Shown here: positions 17,001 to 24,176 of the stretch, piece by piece
Layout of the letters: every line of letters begins with the position of its first letter
Position numbering within the stretch: position 1 is the stretch's first letter
Made by a program: the position numbers and the translations under genes
DNA from: Thermoanaerobaculales bacterium
GTDB lineage: Bacteria > Acidobacteriota > Thermoanaerobaculia > Thermoanaerobaculales > Sulfomarinibacteraceae
Direction of reading: 5' to 3'
Length of the DNA stretch: 64,000 nt
Assembly: GCA_035358815.1 (NCBI GenBank)
Contig: DAOPQC010000002.1
Coordinates: forward strand, 187,306-251,305
The notes under the pieces: generated by a model
What the model saw: only the letters and a program-made list of their open reading frames with translations
The model's database searches: none
What the model was told of the DNA's origin: nothing

Positions 17001-19524
17001 AGGTGCCGGCAAACGGCGCCGGGATCTGCTCGTCCGCGAACAGTGACAGGTAGGCCGGAACCGGCGTCATCGGGCCGACGCAGGGCGGCGGCAGCAGCTC
17101 GGGCGCCGGCTCGTACGCGTCGCCGAAGTCGACGTTCTTGTCCTCGGGCTTGACGATCTCATAGCCTGGGGGCGGGATGACCTCGACGATGTAGTCGCCC
17201 GGCTTCAAGTAGCCGATGTCGGGATTGTCGAGGGAGGGCTCCAGCCAGCTCGGGCAGCCGCCAGCGCAGTCGAACTCGGGGCCGAAGGCGTAGCCGCCGT
17301 CGAACACCGCTGGCCTCGCCTGGTTGAAGTTGCGCAGGCCGTCGTAGCAGTCCTGGGGGAAGGGTCCGATCCCGATTCCGGTACCGTCGGGGTCGAACGC
17401 AAATGGGCCGGTGGCACCGTTGCCCCACTTGCAGCCGGTCGGGAGGCTCTCGTCCCAGCTGTCGGTGACGGTGGTGTCCAGCAGCCTGCCATTCGAGTCG
17501 CGGAGGTTGACGGTGACCCCCGGGATGCCCGGCTCCCAGACCTCGGCCGCCCCGTACTGCGGGTTGTTCTCGGCCCGGGTCACGGAGTAGAAGACGATGC
17601 CCGAGATGCCGCCGTTCTGGCCATCCGGGTAGTGACGCTTGCCCCACAGGAAGGCGTTGGTCTGGCCCAAGAAGCCCTGGAAGCCCTGCAGGAGGACCGG
17701 CCCGCGCTCGACCCGGTAGGCGGCGTTCTCCTCGCAAACGGTGGGGTTGGCGAGGCAGAACGGGTCGACCGGGTTGGTCTGGTCCTGGGGGGTGATCGCG
17801 CCGCCGAAGGTGATGTCGTTGTCGTCGTACGGCGCGGGGCCGGAGACGGCCGAGATCGCGCCGCCGTCGTCGACCACCACGGTCAGGCCGGTGGCCTGGA
17901 AGCGAAGGAAGTCAACCTCGGCGACCAGCCAGTTGAAGAACGGGAAGACCTGGTCGAAGGTAAAGGCGCCGACGCCGTCCGAGACGTTGGTCTGGTAGAT
18001 GGTGCCGTCGCGCCAGCGCAGGTTGAACGCCTGCTCGGCCGCGGCCGGGCCCTCGGACGTGTCCCAGACGCCGTTGGCGTTGATGTCGTCGAACACCCGG
18101 TGCTCGGAGCGGTGGAACCACTGGAACACCGGTATCGGGCCGAGGTTGCAGACGCCAGCGCTGCCGGGGTCGCAGGTTGTCCCGGTCCCGGATCCGATCG
18201 TGACCCCATGGAAGGCGAAGATCAGGTCAAGCGCCGAGTCCCAGACCACGAGCTGGTAATCGCCCGGCGGGACGTTGGGAATCTCGAACTCGCAGCCGTC
18301 GCCGTCGCCGTTGAAGTCGCCGGTCGGCGCGGCGTAGAGACCCGGGCCGGGCAGGCCGGCCACCATCTCGTTGAGCCCCACCCACGGGGTGGTGTGGCCG
18401 AAGCAGGTGCCCTCGTTGAAGGCGTACATCGGCGGCCGCGACATGTGGTTGTTGACGATCTGGCCGGTGATCGTGGTGCCGCCGCCGGCCGGGATCGAGT
18501 TGAACTTCTTGACGAAGCCGATGAAGACGTGGAAGCCGGGCGGGCCGAGCTCGGCGAAGAACGCCGGCTCGTTGGCCTTCACCCAGGCATCGATGACCTT
18601 GGTGCCCTCGATGGTCGCCGTCTGCTGGTAGCCGGAGCCTGCGGGCGGGACGGCCTGCACTCCGTACTTGCCGGGGGCCAGGTTCTTGATCGTCAGCCGG
18701 CCATCGGGCCCGGTGATGAGGGGATGCCAGCCGATCACGTTGCCGGCCGCGTCGTACTCGGTGCCGAGCGGGTTGCCGAAGGCGTCCTGGCTCTGCATGC
18801 CGGCCGACGCGCCGTAGCGGCCGCCCGCGTCCTCGACCAGGATCTGGAAGCCGGCCATCGGGTTGTCCGGCTCGCCGTCGCCGTCGCCGTCGGTGAGCGG
18901 GTCCTCTGCCGGCAGGTCGGGGGCGTTGTTGATCGAGTTGTTGTCGTGGAAGATCAGCACCGTGATCTGCGCGGTCGGGATCGGGTACCGGTTGACGTAA
19001 ACGGTGGTGGGCGGCATCGCCCCGTCGCCGCCCGTCTTGAAGCCGGCGCCGCCGATCGAGGCGCCGGCGCGCGGCAGCACCGAGACGAAGTAGTAAGTGT
19101 TGGGTTTGAGCACCGGAGCGAGCGCTTTGCACTCGTAGTCGGTGCCGAGATAATCGTTGTAGCCCGCGCAGCCCTTGCCTACCACCGGCATGTAGCTCCG
19201 GTGGAACGAGACCGACAGGGTCTCGCCGCCCGGGACGCCGTCGGCGTACTGCTCCCAGTTGGGGTCGAACACCGTCGGCAAGGCTGCGCCCGACGCGTCG
19301 GTCTGGACGTGGTAGGTCTTGTCCTCCTCGATCAGCCAGCGGTAGGCGTCGACGGGCGTCTCGCCACCGTTGGCGTCGACACCGATCACCGTCAGACCGG
19401 TGAGCGGCGATTGGGCCTGGGCTGGCGCCGATGCCAGCATCATTGCCAGCAGCAGTGCGCCGGCGACCGCGGCCGTCAGGCCCGGTCCGCCGGCACGCCG
19501 GACGTTGAAAGATCGCGTGCTCAT
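14050..19524 (-). CDS. Giant secreted protein with SdrD/CarboxypepD-like modules and a C-terminal parallel beta-helix
   Basis: 1824 residues. AAGGAGGAG precedes the ATG at 19524 by 8 nt, and a signal peptide ends near APAQAQ. The N-terminal two thirds contain several Cna-B/SdrD-like or carboxypeptidase-regulatory-like modules (PNTYYFVSVLPRAG, LAPGKYGVQAVPPAG, VPPGDYQLVVWDS, VFDDINANGVWDTSEG, KPGDYIVEVIPPPGYE). Residues about 1230-1720 look like a right-handed beta-helix: TIINALKAP, RIDGLTIKGADTGGG, LRISNNRIANNSG, VRILNNTIANND. The end (FDIGADEQAPLG) is typical of beta-helix surface proteins. No enzyme motif is seen. It opens the cupredoxin cluster after a small gene and is probably a surface scaffold for the oxidase-like proteins, which is inference. 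Confidence 0.85.
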   Translation of the reverse strand: MSTRSFNVRRAGGPGLTAAVAGALLLAMMLASAPAQAQSPLTGLTVIGVDANGGETPVDAYRWLIEEDKTYHVQTDASGAALPTVFDPNWEQYADGVPGGETLSVSFHRSYMPVVGKGCAGYNDYLGTDYECKALAPVLKPNTYYFVSVLPRAGASIGGAGFKTGGDGAMPPTTVYVNRYPIPTAQITVLIFHDNNSINNAPDLPAEDPLTDGDGDGEPDNPMAGFQILVEDAGGRYGASAGMQSQDAFGNPLGTEYDAAGNVIGWHPLITGPDGRLTIKNLAPGKYGVQAVPPAGSGYQQTATIEGTKVIDAWVKANEPAFFAELGPPGFHVFIGFVKKFNSIPAGGGTTITGQIVNNHMSRPPMYAFNEGTCFGHTTPWVGLNEMVAGLPGPGLYAAPTGDFNGDGDGCEFEIPNVPPGDYQLVVWDSALDLIFAFHGVTIGSGTGTTCDPGSAGVCNLGPIPVFQWFHRSEHRVFDDINANGVWDTSEGPAAAEQAFNLRWRDGTIYQTNVSDGVGAFTFDQVFPFFNWLVAEVDFLRFQATGLTVVVDDGGAISAVSGPAPYDDNDITFGGAITPQDQTNPVDPFCLANPTVCEENAAYRVERGPVLLQGFQGFLGQTNAFLWGKRHYPDGQNGGISGIVFYSVTRAENNPQYGAAEVWEPGIPGVTVNLRDSNGRLLDTTVTDSWDESLPTGCKWGNGATGPFAFDPDGTGIGIGPFPQDCYDGLRNFNQARPAVFDGGYAFGPEFDCAGGCPSWLEPSLDNPDIGYLKPGDYIVEVIPPPGYEIVKPEDKNVDFGDAYEPAPELLPPPCVGPMTPVPAYLSLFADEQIPAPFAGTSRPLCNRKLVTVSAGANAAADFFLFTEVPIAAHATGFILDDTASEFDPNSPQFGEKFAPPFVPITVRDWTGRIINKTYSDQYGVYNFVAPSTSTANLPQPSGMSANMLTTCMNDPGDDLANPDPNFNPQYSTFCYNFQYMPGVTTYLDTPVLPSAAFTGPEQFPLDCEYPDGTPRIYSVDVATNGVGGGPYIPTAGNVNNRGVNGDQTITINSLGTWSVQNPDYCNPAAGMCPAGADTVNRFIFRDFGFGDVPGVLTLGDMGVFTMTDDGDPATATCADGGSWTNDVITCTIADDTTVPNDTAANTGGGRQLTVTRGDNGRSTVAGVTVQVGLRAQSEVIVVTPSADPMATPITDAILANSTNANALILVQPGAYNEMVIMTKPVQLQGWGEGSTIINALKAPTEKLQAWRDRVDGLVSSGTVDLLPGQEVGLGLPEPTTLQTEEGAGVLVLARSGGNNRFDFGRNRGARIDGLTIKGADTGGGVIANGYTDYLRISNNRIANNSGFFSGGIRVGHPILVNPATLGYTDGDNDRVAIHHNQVVFNGGLGGTGGGISMCTGSDSYRITENWVCGNFTGGEGAGIGHTGLSQAASGTDYPLIADNTVIFNESFYQAQTVSGGGIFVGGAAPLGVGERSPGAGNVQIIGNLIHGNSAGAGDGGGIRLAAVNGEDVADNPGNPAQWYAVDVYNNMIVNNVAALAGGGISLQDAVEVRILNNTIANNDSLAVAGEAFAPGSPNLSNAQPGAGVVSRAHSALLASASGGVGTFSEPSAFADNIVWQNRSFYFYVDSAGCTPGTPGCLSTYGLCPDVTGGLTCPGGNDIVFDDLGVIGTAGTLSGTDNLVTPGGWVAPGPTDPSTLFVNEYFNGARSSILQPEITTAIQTPAAFDEGGNYIKPAFGPLSLWDDAASNDGDPGVLYGDYHILSGSAAHDAAAGGLGDDFDGDARPQGAGFDIGADEQAPLGLKALPGGAGQDAIDNELNTE

Positions 19525-19636
19525 GGAGACTCCTCCTTCTTCGTTGCTCTGTGGTCCGAAAAACCGTTTCCAACCGAACGCATCGCATACCTCCCGTCGG
19601 TCGTCATAGAGTCCTTGGTTGTGATTCGATCCATCG

Positions 19637-19846
19637 TCACGTTGATTTCCTCACGCCGTTGGTTGTCGTGTGGAGCTCCAAGGCCCAGCGCAGCGCCACC
19701 TGGCGGATCTTGAGAGCGCTGTCGCGAACGATCCCGTCGAGCAGCAGGCAGCCGTCGTGCTCGCAGCCGTTGCGGTCGGCGTTGGCGAGCTCGAGCAAAC
19801 TGTCCGCGAGCTCGAGGGCGCGCGCGATGTGCTCGTCACAGTCCAC
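19637..19846 (-). CDS. Small helical Cys-containing protein
   Basis: 69 residues, starting GTG at 19846 with GGAGG about 9 nt upstream. The sequence is unlike the Arg/Pro shadow frames around it. It is amphipathic and helical (CDEHIARALELADSLLELA), followed by CEHDGCLLLDGIVRDSA and KIRQVALRW, with three Cys. It resembles short conserved proteins of respiratory bacteria with a DGC.LL.G.VRD core, but I cannot name it. There is no signal peptide, so it is probably cytoplasmic. It is the first gene upstream of the giant protein (112-bp gap) and may be cotranscribed with the cupredoxin cluster, perhaps as a regulator or sensor. Confidence 0.65.
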   Translation of the reverse strand: MDCDEHIARALELADSLLELANADRNGCEHDGCLLLDGIVRDSALKIRQVALRWALELHTTTNGVRKST

Positions 19847-19980
19847 TCTCCGCCTCCTCCCTGCAGCCGGTTGTTGGAGCAGGATCCGGGAGGTGCCTGA
19901 GCACGATGCATGCCAACCTGGTCGTGCGTCTCAAAATTGATAGTTAAGTTCCCGTGGAGAAACGACTTGGACGTGATTTC

Positions 19981-19998
19981 GCGTGACCGGCGTCACGC
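19981..19998. promoter_or_regulatory. CRP/FNR-type palindrome upstream of the cupredoxin cluster
   Basis: GCGTGAC-CGGC-GTCACGC is a perfect 7-bp inverted repeat with the GTGA-N6-TCAC spacing of CRP/FNR-family operators. It lies 135 bp upstream of the 19846 start. A possible -10 (TATCAA, 19942-19937 on the minus strand) would put the site near -60, a class I position. The same GTGAC-N4-GTCAC core recurs at 36501 and 53272. Confidence 0.5.
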
Positions 19999-20170
19999 AC
20001 GAGCAGGTGTTTCTCAACCGAGGCACGAGACACCCCCTCGAAGCCGGCCCGGGGCCAGGGCGGGGTCGCGCGCGAGTCCTGGATGAAAAACTTAAATAGC
20101 TTAAATCATTGATTTTATCTTGAATTCTGCCGATCAGCGACAGGCCCATCCGAGGCTGCTTTGGTCACGA

Positions 20171-20302
20171 TGAGACAGTGAGACAGTGAGACGGTGCAGG
20201 GGCTGTGGGGCTTTGGGGCGATGAGGCTATGAGGCTATGGGGCTGTGGGGCTGTGGGGCTGTGGGGCTATGGAGTTGTGGGGCTACGAGGCGGTGGGGGT
20301 GG
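20171..20302. repeat. Left array of an 8-bp tandem repeat (GGGGCTGT-like)
   Basis: An 8-bp periodicity runs through TGAGACAG units, then GAGGCTAT and GGGGCTGT units, before decaying around 20300. It faces an inverted array of the same unit beyond the four-helix-bundle gene (20780-20822), so the gene is enclosed by inverted repeats. Confidence 0.8.
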
Positions 20303-20423
20303 AGGGCGATCAGGATCGCGTGTTCGATCTACCGAGATGCGTCGGTTAGGGCTGGCGACTCATCGGGTGGTTGTCAATCTTGGTTGTCTCCCGCCCTTCT
20401 GACTTCTCAGAGGGGAAGACAAC

Positions 20424-20786
20424 GTGCGAGATCACCGGAAATTGGAGGTGTTTCGTCTGGCCGACGAGCTGGCCGTCGCGGTGTATCGCGAGACTCGGGA
20501 GATGCCCAGATCGGAACGAGTCGGACTGACGAGTCAGATGCGGCGGGCTGCCGTTTCCGTACCCACGAATATTGTCGAGGGCTGTGGTCGCCAGACCGAA
20601 GCAGAGTTCAGCCGGTTCTTACACATCGCCTTCGGTTCGGTCAGGGAGGTGGGGTACCTCGTGGACCTGTCCGAGCGTTTGGGGTTCCTCTCGCGGGACT
20701 CCGCGGCATGCATGAAAGAGCCTCAAGGAAGAACAGCAGCCGCCCTAGCCGCATTCATCCAACGCAGAAGATCATTCGGCCCATAG
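20424..20786 (+). CDS. Four-helix-bundle protein (23S rRNA intervening-sequence protein family)
   Basis: 120 residues, starting GTG at 20424 with AGGGGAAG about 6 nt upstream. Family hallmarks: LEVFRLADELAVAVYRET, SQMRRAAVSVPTNIVEG, EFSRFLHIAFGSVREV and LVDLSERLGFLS. Length is normal for the family (about 115-125). The last residues (RRRSFGP) and the TAG stop are encoded inside the right-hand 8-bp repeat array. Here the gene stands alone, not inside an rRNA gene. Members are small helical bundles of unclear function, often found as free-standing mobile-like cassettes. The flanking inverted repeats suggest this is one such cassette. Confidence 0.85.
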   Translation: MRDHRKLEVFRLADELAVAVYRETREMPRSERVGLTSQMRRAAVSVPTNIVEGCGRQTEAEFSRFLHIAFGSVREVGYLVDLSERLGFLSRDSAACMKEPQGRTAAALAAFIQRRRSFGP

Positions 20787-20822
20787 CCCCATAGCCCCAC
20801 AGCCCCACAGCCCCAATTCCCC
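20780..20822. repeat. Right array of the 8-bp tandem repeat, inverted relative to the left array
   Basis: CCCATAGC-CCCATAGC-CCCACAGC-CCCACAGC-CCC reads on the opposite strand as GGGGCTGT/GGGGCTAT units, the same 8-bp unit as at 20171-20302. It overlaps the stop of the four-helix-bundle gene and abuts the stop of the minus-strand cytochrome gene. Confidence 0.8.
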
Positions 20823-22519
20823 TAGTGAATCACCCACTCGCTCCGCTTCAAGAGCTTCGGCGGATCGTTGTCGTCGAGCTGCACGACGTAGCAGCCCTTC
20901 GACGCGTAGCGCTGGCCGGGGCCGAAGCTCAGCCGGGGGTAGATCGACGCGATGGAGTAGGTTTCGTCGCGCATCATGTCCGCGATGTCGAGGAAGTAGT
21001 CGCGGTAGAAGTCGTCCCGCATCATGTGGACCATCTGCGCCAGCGCCCACGACAGGAAGTACATCCTGGACTGGATCGCGTAGTTGGTGACCGGCAACCC
21101 CTTGGCCTTCAGCCAGAGCTCCACCGCCATGCGCGACCGGCCCACGTCCTCCGGCAGCGAGCCGGGATGGGTGATGTAGGTGAATGGCCGCACGCCGGCC
21201 GGCAGCTGCATGGCGCCGTCGCCCAACACGCCCCCCGCGACGAACACCAGCGGCGGTCTCGGCTCGGCTCCGGCGAGTGCGCCGATCTCAGCCAGGTCGG
21301 CTGGTTCGAGCCAGAGCGCCAGCACCGCGCCCGGGTGATCAGACACCAGACGCGACCAGAACCCGGCGTCGAGGGGCTGCTCGGGCGCAACGACGCGGTC
21401 GCGCGCCGGCGGCTGGTCCATCGACAGCCGTGCCGCGCCGAACCCGGCCGCCAGCTCGCGGCCGGCAGGGCTGTCCCGCATCACCTGGACGACCGGTGCG
21501 CCCCGGGCCGGGCCCTCGTCCCGGCGCAGGAAGCGCGCCGCGGCCTCGCCCTCCTGGTAGTACCCCTTGGAGAAGTAGAGCGTGTACCAGTCACTCTCCG
21601 ACACCACCGGGTGGTCGGTGACCGGAAACAGGCAGGGGACCTGGTAGCGCTCGCAGAACTGGTGGATCGGGGCCCAATCCCCGTTCGCGATCCCGCCGAG
21701 CAGCGCGAAAACCGGCGCCTCGTTGTAGTAGTCCTCGAGCTGGGCGGACCACGTCGAGGGCTTGCCCTGGAGCTCCCAGACCGCGAGCGAGTAGCGGCGG
21801 TACGGGTTGTACATCTCCTCCATCTCGAAGGGACCGTGCTGGGCGCGACGCTCGTTGTGCCGGACCTGGCTGTTGCGGTCGCGCACCAGGGCCCTGAGGG
21901 GCTCCAGCATGGCGTTCCGGTCCTCGAGGGAGACATCGCGGCTGACCACCGTCGCGAAGCGGATCGTGCTCTCGTCCACCCCGGGCGAGAACGTAGCCGA
22001 CAGGTTCTTGAGGTAGTGAACCAGGATCTCCATGTCGGTGGTCGACATCTTGTAGCGCGGCATGACCCAGTTGAACTCGCGATCGTTGGGGTCCTTACCG
22101 GTCCAGATCGCGCGCGCCACCAGCTCGTCGGTGTAGGCTTCGCGGAACGGCGGCGGGCTGAGGTACTCCGGCACCCGCGTGGACGGCCGCATCTCCCTCC
22201 CGACCAGCGGCTTGTAGAGCCACGACCCGCAGGTCGGCAGCGTGATGACCGTGCCCTCCAGCGACCCCTTGCCGCTGCGCAGGTGGCAGCTCGAGCAGCT
22301 GAACATCGTGCCCTCGACCTCGATGTCCTCGGACACCACGGCCATCATCGGCTCCCCGGAGGGCAGGACGCCCTCTCGGTACATGCGTTCGCCGAGGCGC
22401 AGCGCCTCGTCGGGGGACAGCCCGGCGACCTTGTCCTGCTTCTGGGCGGCCACCGGCGCGGCGAGCCCGACCACCAACGCAGACGCGATCGCACACGTCG
22501 CCAGTCCGTGCTTCCTCAT
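20822..22519 (-). CDS. Cytochrome c fused to a periplasmic-binding-protein-like domain
   Basis: 565 residues with a signal peptide ending near APVAAQ. A single c-type haem site (SCSSCHLRSGKGS) sits in a cytochrome-c-like domain (about 35-175, with RYKMSTTDMEILVHYLKNL near its end and a likely axial Met in WVMPRYKM). Residues about 180-480 resemble a branched-chain-amino-acid-type periplasmic binding protein (FALLGGIANGDWAPIHQFC, PCLFPVTDHPV, LALWLEPADLAEIG). The ATG at 22519 overlaps the SCO1 stop by 4 bp (ATGA). It is the last gene of the NosL operon and probably a periplasmic electron carrier with a ligand-binding module. No transport partner for the binding domain is seen. Confidence 0.85.
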   Translation of the reverse strand: MRKHGLATCAIASALVVGLAAPVAAQKQDKVAGLSPDEALRLGERMYREGVLPSGEPMMAVVSEDIEVEGTMFSCSSCHLRSGKGSLEGTVITLPTCGSWLYKPLVGREMRPSTRVPEYLSPPPFREAYTDELVARAIWTGKDPNDREFNWVMPRYKMSTTDMEILVHYLKNLSATFSPGVDESTIRFATVVSRDVSLEDRNAMLEPLRALVRDRNSQVRHNERRAQHGPFEMEEMYNPYRRYSLAVWELQGKPSTWSAQLEDYYNEAPVFALLGGIANGDWAPIHQFCERYQVPCLFPVTDHPVVSESDWYTLYFSKGYYQEGEAAARFLRRDEGPARGAPVVQVMRDSPAGRELAAGFGAARLSMDQPPARDRVVAPEQPLDAGFWSRLVSDHPGAVLALWLEPADLAEIGALAGAEPRPPLVFVAGGVLGDGAMQLPAGVRPFTYITHPGSLPEDVGRSRMAVELWLKAKGLPVTNYAIQSRMYFLSWALAQMVHMMRDDFYRDYFLDIADMMRDETYSIASIYPRLSFGPGQRYASKGCYVVQLDDNDPPKLLKRSEWVIH

Positions 22520-23151
22520 TCCGGCACCCCCGCCGCCCCGGCGTCGCCCGATGCCCGCGCCAGCTCCGCCATCAAGTCCGCGCTGCCGGCAAAGCCGTAG
22601 AGCTTCACCCAGCTCCCGTCCGCCGGAGTGCGGATGAAGAGCAGCGGCCGGTGGGACATCTTGTCGGGAACGTAGGCGTCGAACGCGCGCATGACGTTGT
22701 CGATGTCGGCGCGAGTCCCGGTCAGGAACTCCCAGCCGGGCTTCGCCCGGTAGCGCTCGAGGTAGGCGGTCAGCTCCTCGGGGCCGTCGTTCTCCGGGTC
22801 GATGGTGATCGAAACCAGGACCACCCGGTCGAGATCGTCGCCGAGCTTGCGCTGGATGCTGGTGTACCCGGCCGACAGCACCGGGCAGATCGTCGTGCAG
22901 GTCGCAAAGATGAAGTCCACGAACACCGGCTTGCCGGACGCGAGGAGAGCGTGGAAGTCGACCCTGTCCCCATCCTGGTCGATCAGCGTCACGGCGGGCG
23001 GATCGACCGTGACCTCGGTCCGTGTGAACCGAGGGTTGTCCGCCGCCCACCCATTTGCCCCGACGACCGCGGCGATCAGCAGGGCCGCAACGGAACGCCC
23101 CCATCGCGGCGAGGGCGTGATACCGGGCGGTCGTTCGAGTTGGTTTGCCAT
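22516..23151 (-). CDS. SCO1/SenC-family copper chaperone
   Basis: 211 residues. An N-terminal membrane anchor or signal (RSVAALLIAAVVGANGWA) is followed by a thioredoxin-fold SCO domain with the copper-binding CxxxC (Cys85, Cys89 in FATCTTICP) and the distal His167 (DKMSHRPLLFI). GGAGG lies 8 nt before the ATG at 23151. SCO proteins deliver or reduce copper at extracytoplasmic sites, classically CuA of cytochrome oxidase. No oxidase subunit is in the window, so the client may be the cupredoxin proteins or the cytochrome encoded next (4-bp overlap). Known: family role. Inferred: client. Confidence 0.92.
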   Translation of the reverse strand: MANQLERPPGITPSPRWGRSVAALLIAAVVGANGWAADNPRFTRTEVTVDPPAVTLIDQDGDRVDFHALLASGKPVFVDFIFATCTTICPVLSAGYTSIQRKLGDDLDRVVLVSITIDPENDGPEELTAYLERYRAKPGWEFLTGTRADIDNVMRAFDAYVPDKMSHRPLLFIRTPADGSWVKLYGFAGSADLMAELARASGDAGAAGVPE

Positions 23152-23168
23152 CGATCTGCCTCCGCTGC

Positions 23169-24176
23169 TCAGTACCCTGTCATCGTAAACGCCCCAAACA
23201 CGATTGGGAAGGTGGCGATTCCGAGGAACAGCAGCGTCGCCGCGATCCCGGCCTTGAGCCACCGCCCCTCCGCCCGAGCGGAGACGGCGGCGAATGACGG
23301 CCGTCGCCGGAAGGCGAGCGCCATCGCCGGCAGCAGGCCGAGCACCACCGCGGCGATCAGGCTCGCGTAGAGAGGGTATCCGATTCCGCGGTACTGGAGC
23401 TGGAGCACGTCGAAGGGGCAGTGGTGGGTCGGCAGCTCGTAGATGTAGAGCGAGAGGAACGACACCATCGACGCGAGCGCCGCCACCAGGAACGTGAGCG
23501 CGAGAACGGCCAGGACGATCCTGGCGATGGCGGCCGGACGCACCAGGCACACGACGGCCGCGGCGAGGTACGCGGCCGCGCACGCGTAGAACGTTGCCAT
23601 GGTCGGGAGAACCGGCAGCGCTGCCAGGTCGCTCGAAACGCCGCTGCCCGCCGCGCTGAACAGCGAGCCGCAGCACGAGGTGATCACCTCGGGGTCGAGC
23701 CCGAGGAAGTAGCGCGCCTGCAGCACCAGGTCGGCCGCCACCAGCGGGGTGAGCAGCAGCAGCGCGCCGTACTTGGTCCGGATGACCGGAAAGTCGCCGG
23801 CGCGGGCGTCAAGGCCGTTGAGCACGATCCACAGCGGCGCCGCGACCACGATCAGCACCTTGACCGGCAGCACCCACCAGCCGATCGGGTTCGCGTTGAG
23901 CGAGCCGGTGGCGCACATCGCGCCGACGAACAGCCCGTGCAGGTCGTCGACGGTGTAGAGGAAGAGCAGCGCCGAGGCGACCTCGATCGCGAGCGCGAGA
24001 GTTGCGAGCGACGACACCAGGAAGGTCCGGCGCTCGAGCGCGAGCTGGCGCGCCGAGCTCGACGAGAAGTCCCAGCGGCGCAGCACCTGGACGCCGACCA
24101 CGCAGGCGGCCACCAGGAGCCCGAGCGCAACCGCCGAGCCGCCGAGCAGCGCCAGAATGCCCGGGTGGAGGATCAC
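23169..24176 (-). CDS. Polytopic membrane protein with conserved-looking Cys/His motifs
   Basis: 335 residues with about eight hydrophobic segments (for example ALLGGSAVALGLLVAACVV, LLLLTPLVAADLVLQA, FYACAAAYLAAAVVCLV, ASLIAAVVLGLLPAMAL). Loop motifs with possible metal or redox roles: GAMCATGSLNANP, EVITSCCGSLF and LPTHHCPFDVLQLQ. The start is GTG at 24176, overlapping the ATPase stop by 4 bp (GTGA). I do not recognise a named family. Its place between an ABC transporter and SCO1 suggests a role in copper or redox-cofactor handling at the membrane. Confidence 0.85.
   Translation of the reverse strand: MILHPGILALLGGSAVALGLLVAACVVGVQVLRRWDFSSSSARQLALERRTFLVSSLATLALAIEVASALLFLYTVDDLHGLFVGAMCATGSLNANPIGWWVLPVKVLIVVAAPLWIVLNGLDARAGDFPVIRTKYGALLLLTPLVAADLVLQARYFLGLDPEVITSCCGSLFSAAGSGVSSDLAALPVLPTMATFYACAAAYLAAAVVCLVRPAAIARIVLAVLALTFLVAALASMVSFLSLYIYELPTHHCPFDVLQLQYRGIGYPLYASLIAAVVLGLLPAMALAFRRRPSFAAVSARAEGRWLKAGIAATLLFLGIATFPIVFGAFTMTGY

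Larger units (their letters stand above)
19847..20423. other. Intergenic control region between the cupredoxin cluster and the four-helix-bundle gene
   Basis: No gene in 577 bp. From left to right it holds a less GC-rich patch (19930-19950; CTATCAATTTTG on the minus strand is a possible -10), a CRP/FNR-type palindrome (19981-19998), an AT-rich patch (20088-20140) and the left 8-bp repeat array (20171-20302). The region after the array carries no recognisable signal. Confidence 0.5.

Noticed and set aside
20171..20302. CRISPR array
   Set aside because: The repeat is a contiguous 8-bp tandem without spacers, and no cas genes are present.
20424..20786. A 23S rRNA gene with an intervening sequence
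   Set aside because: The protein belongs to that family, but no rRNA sequence surrounds it.
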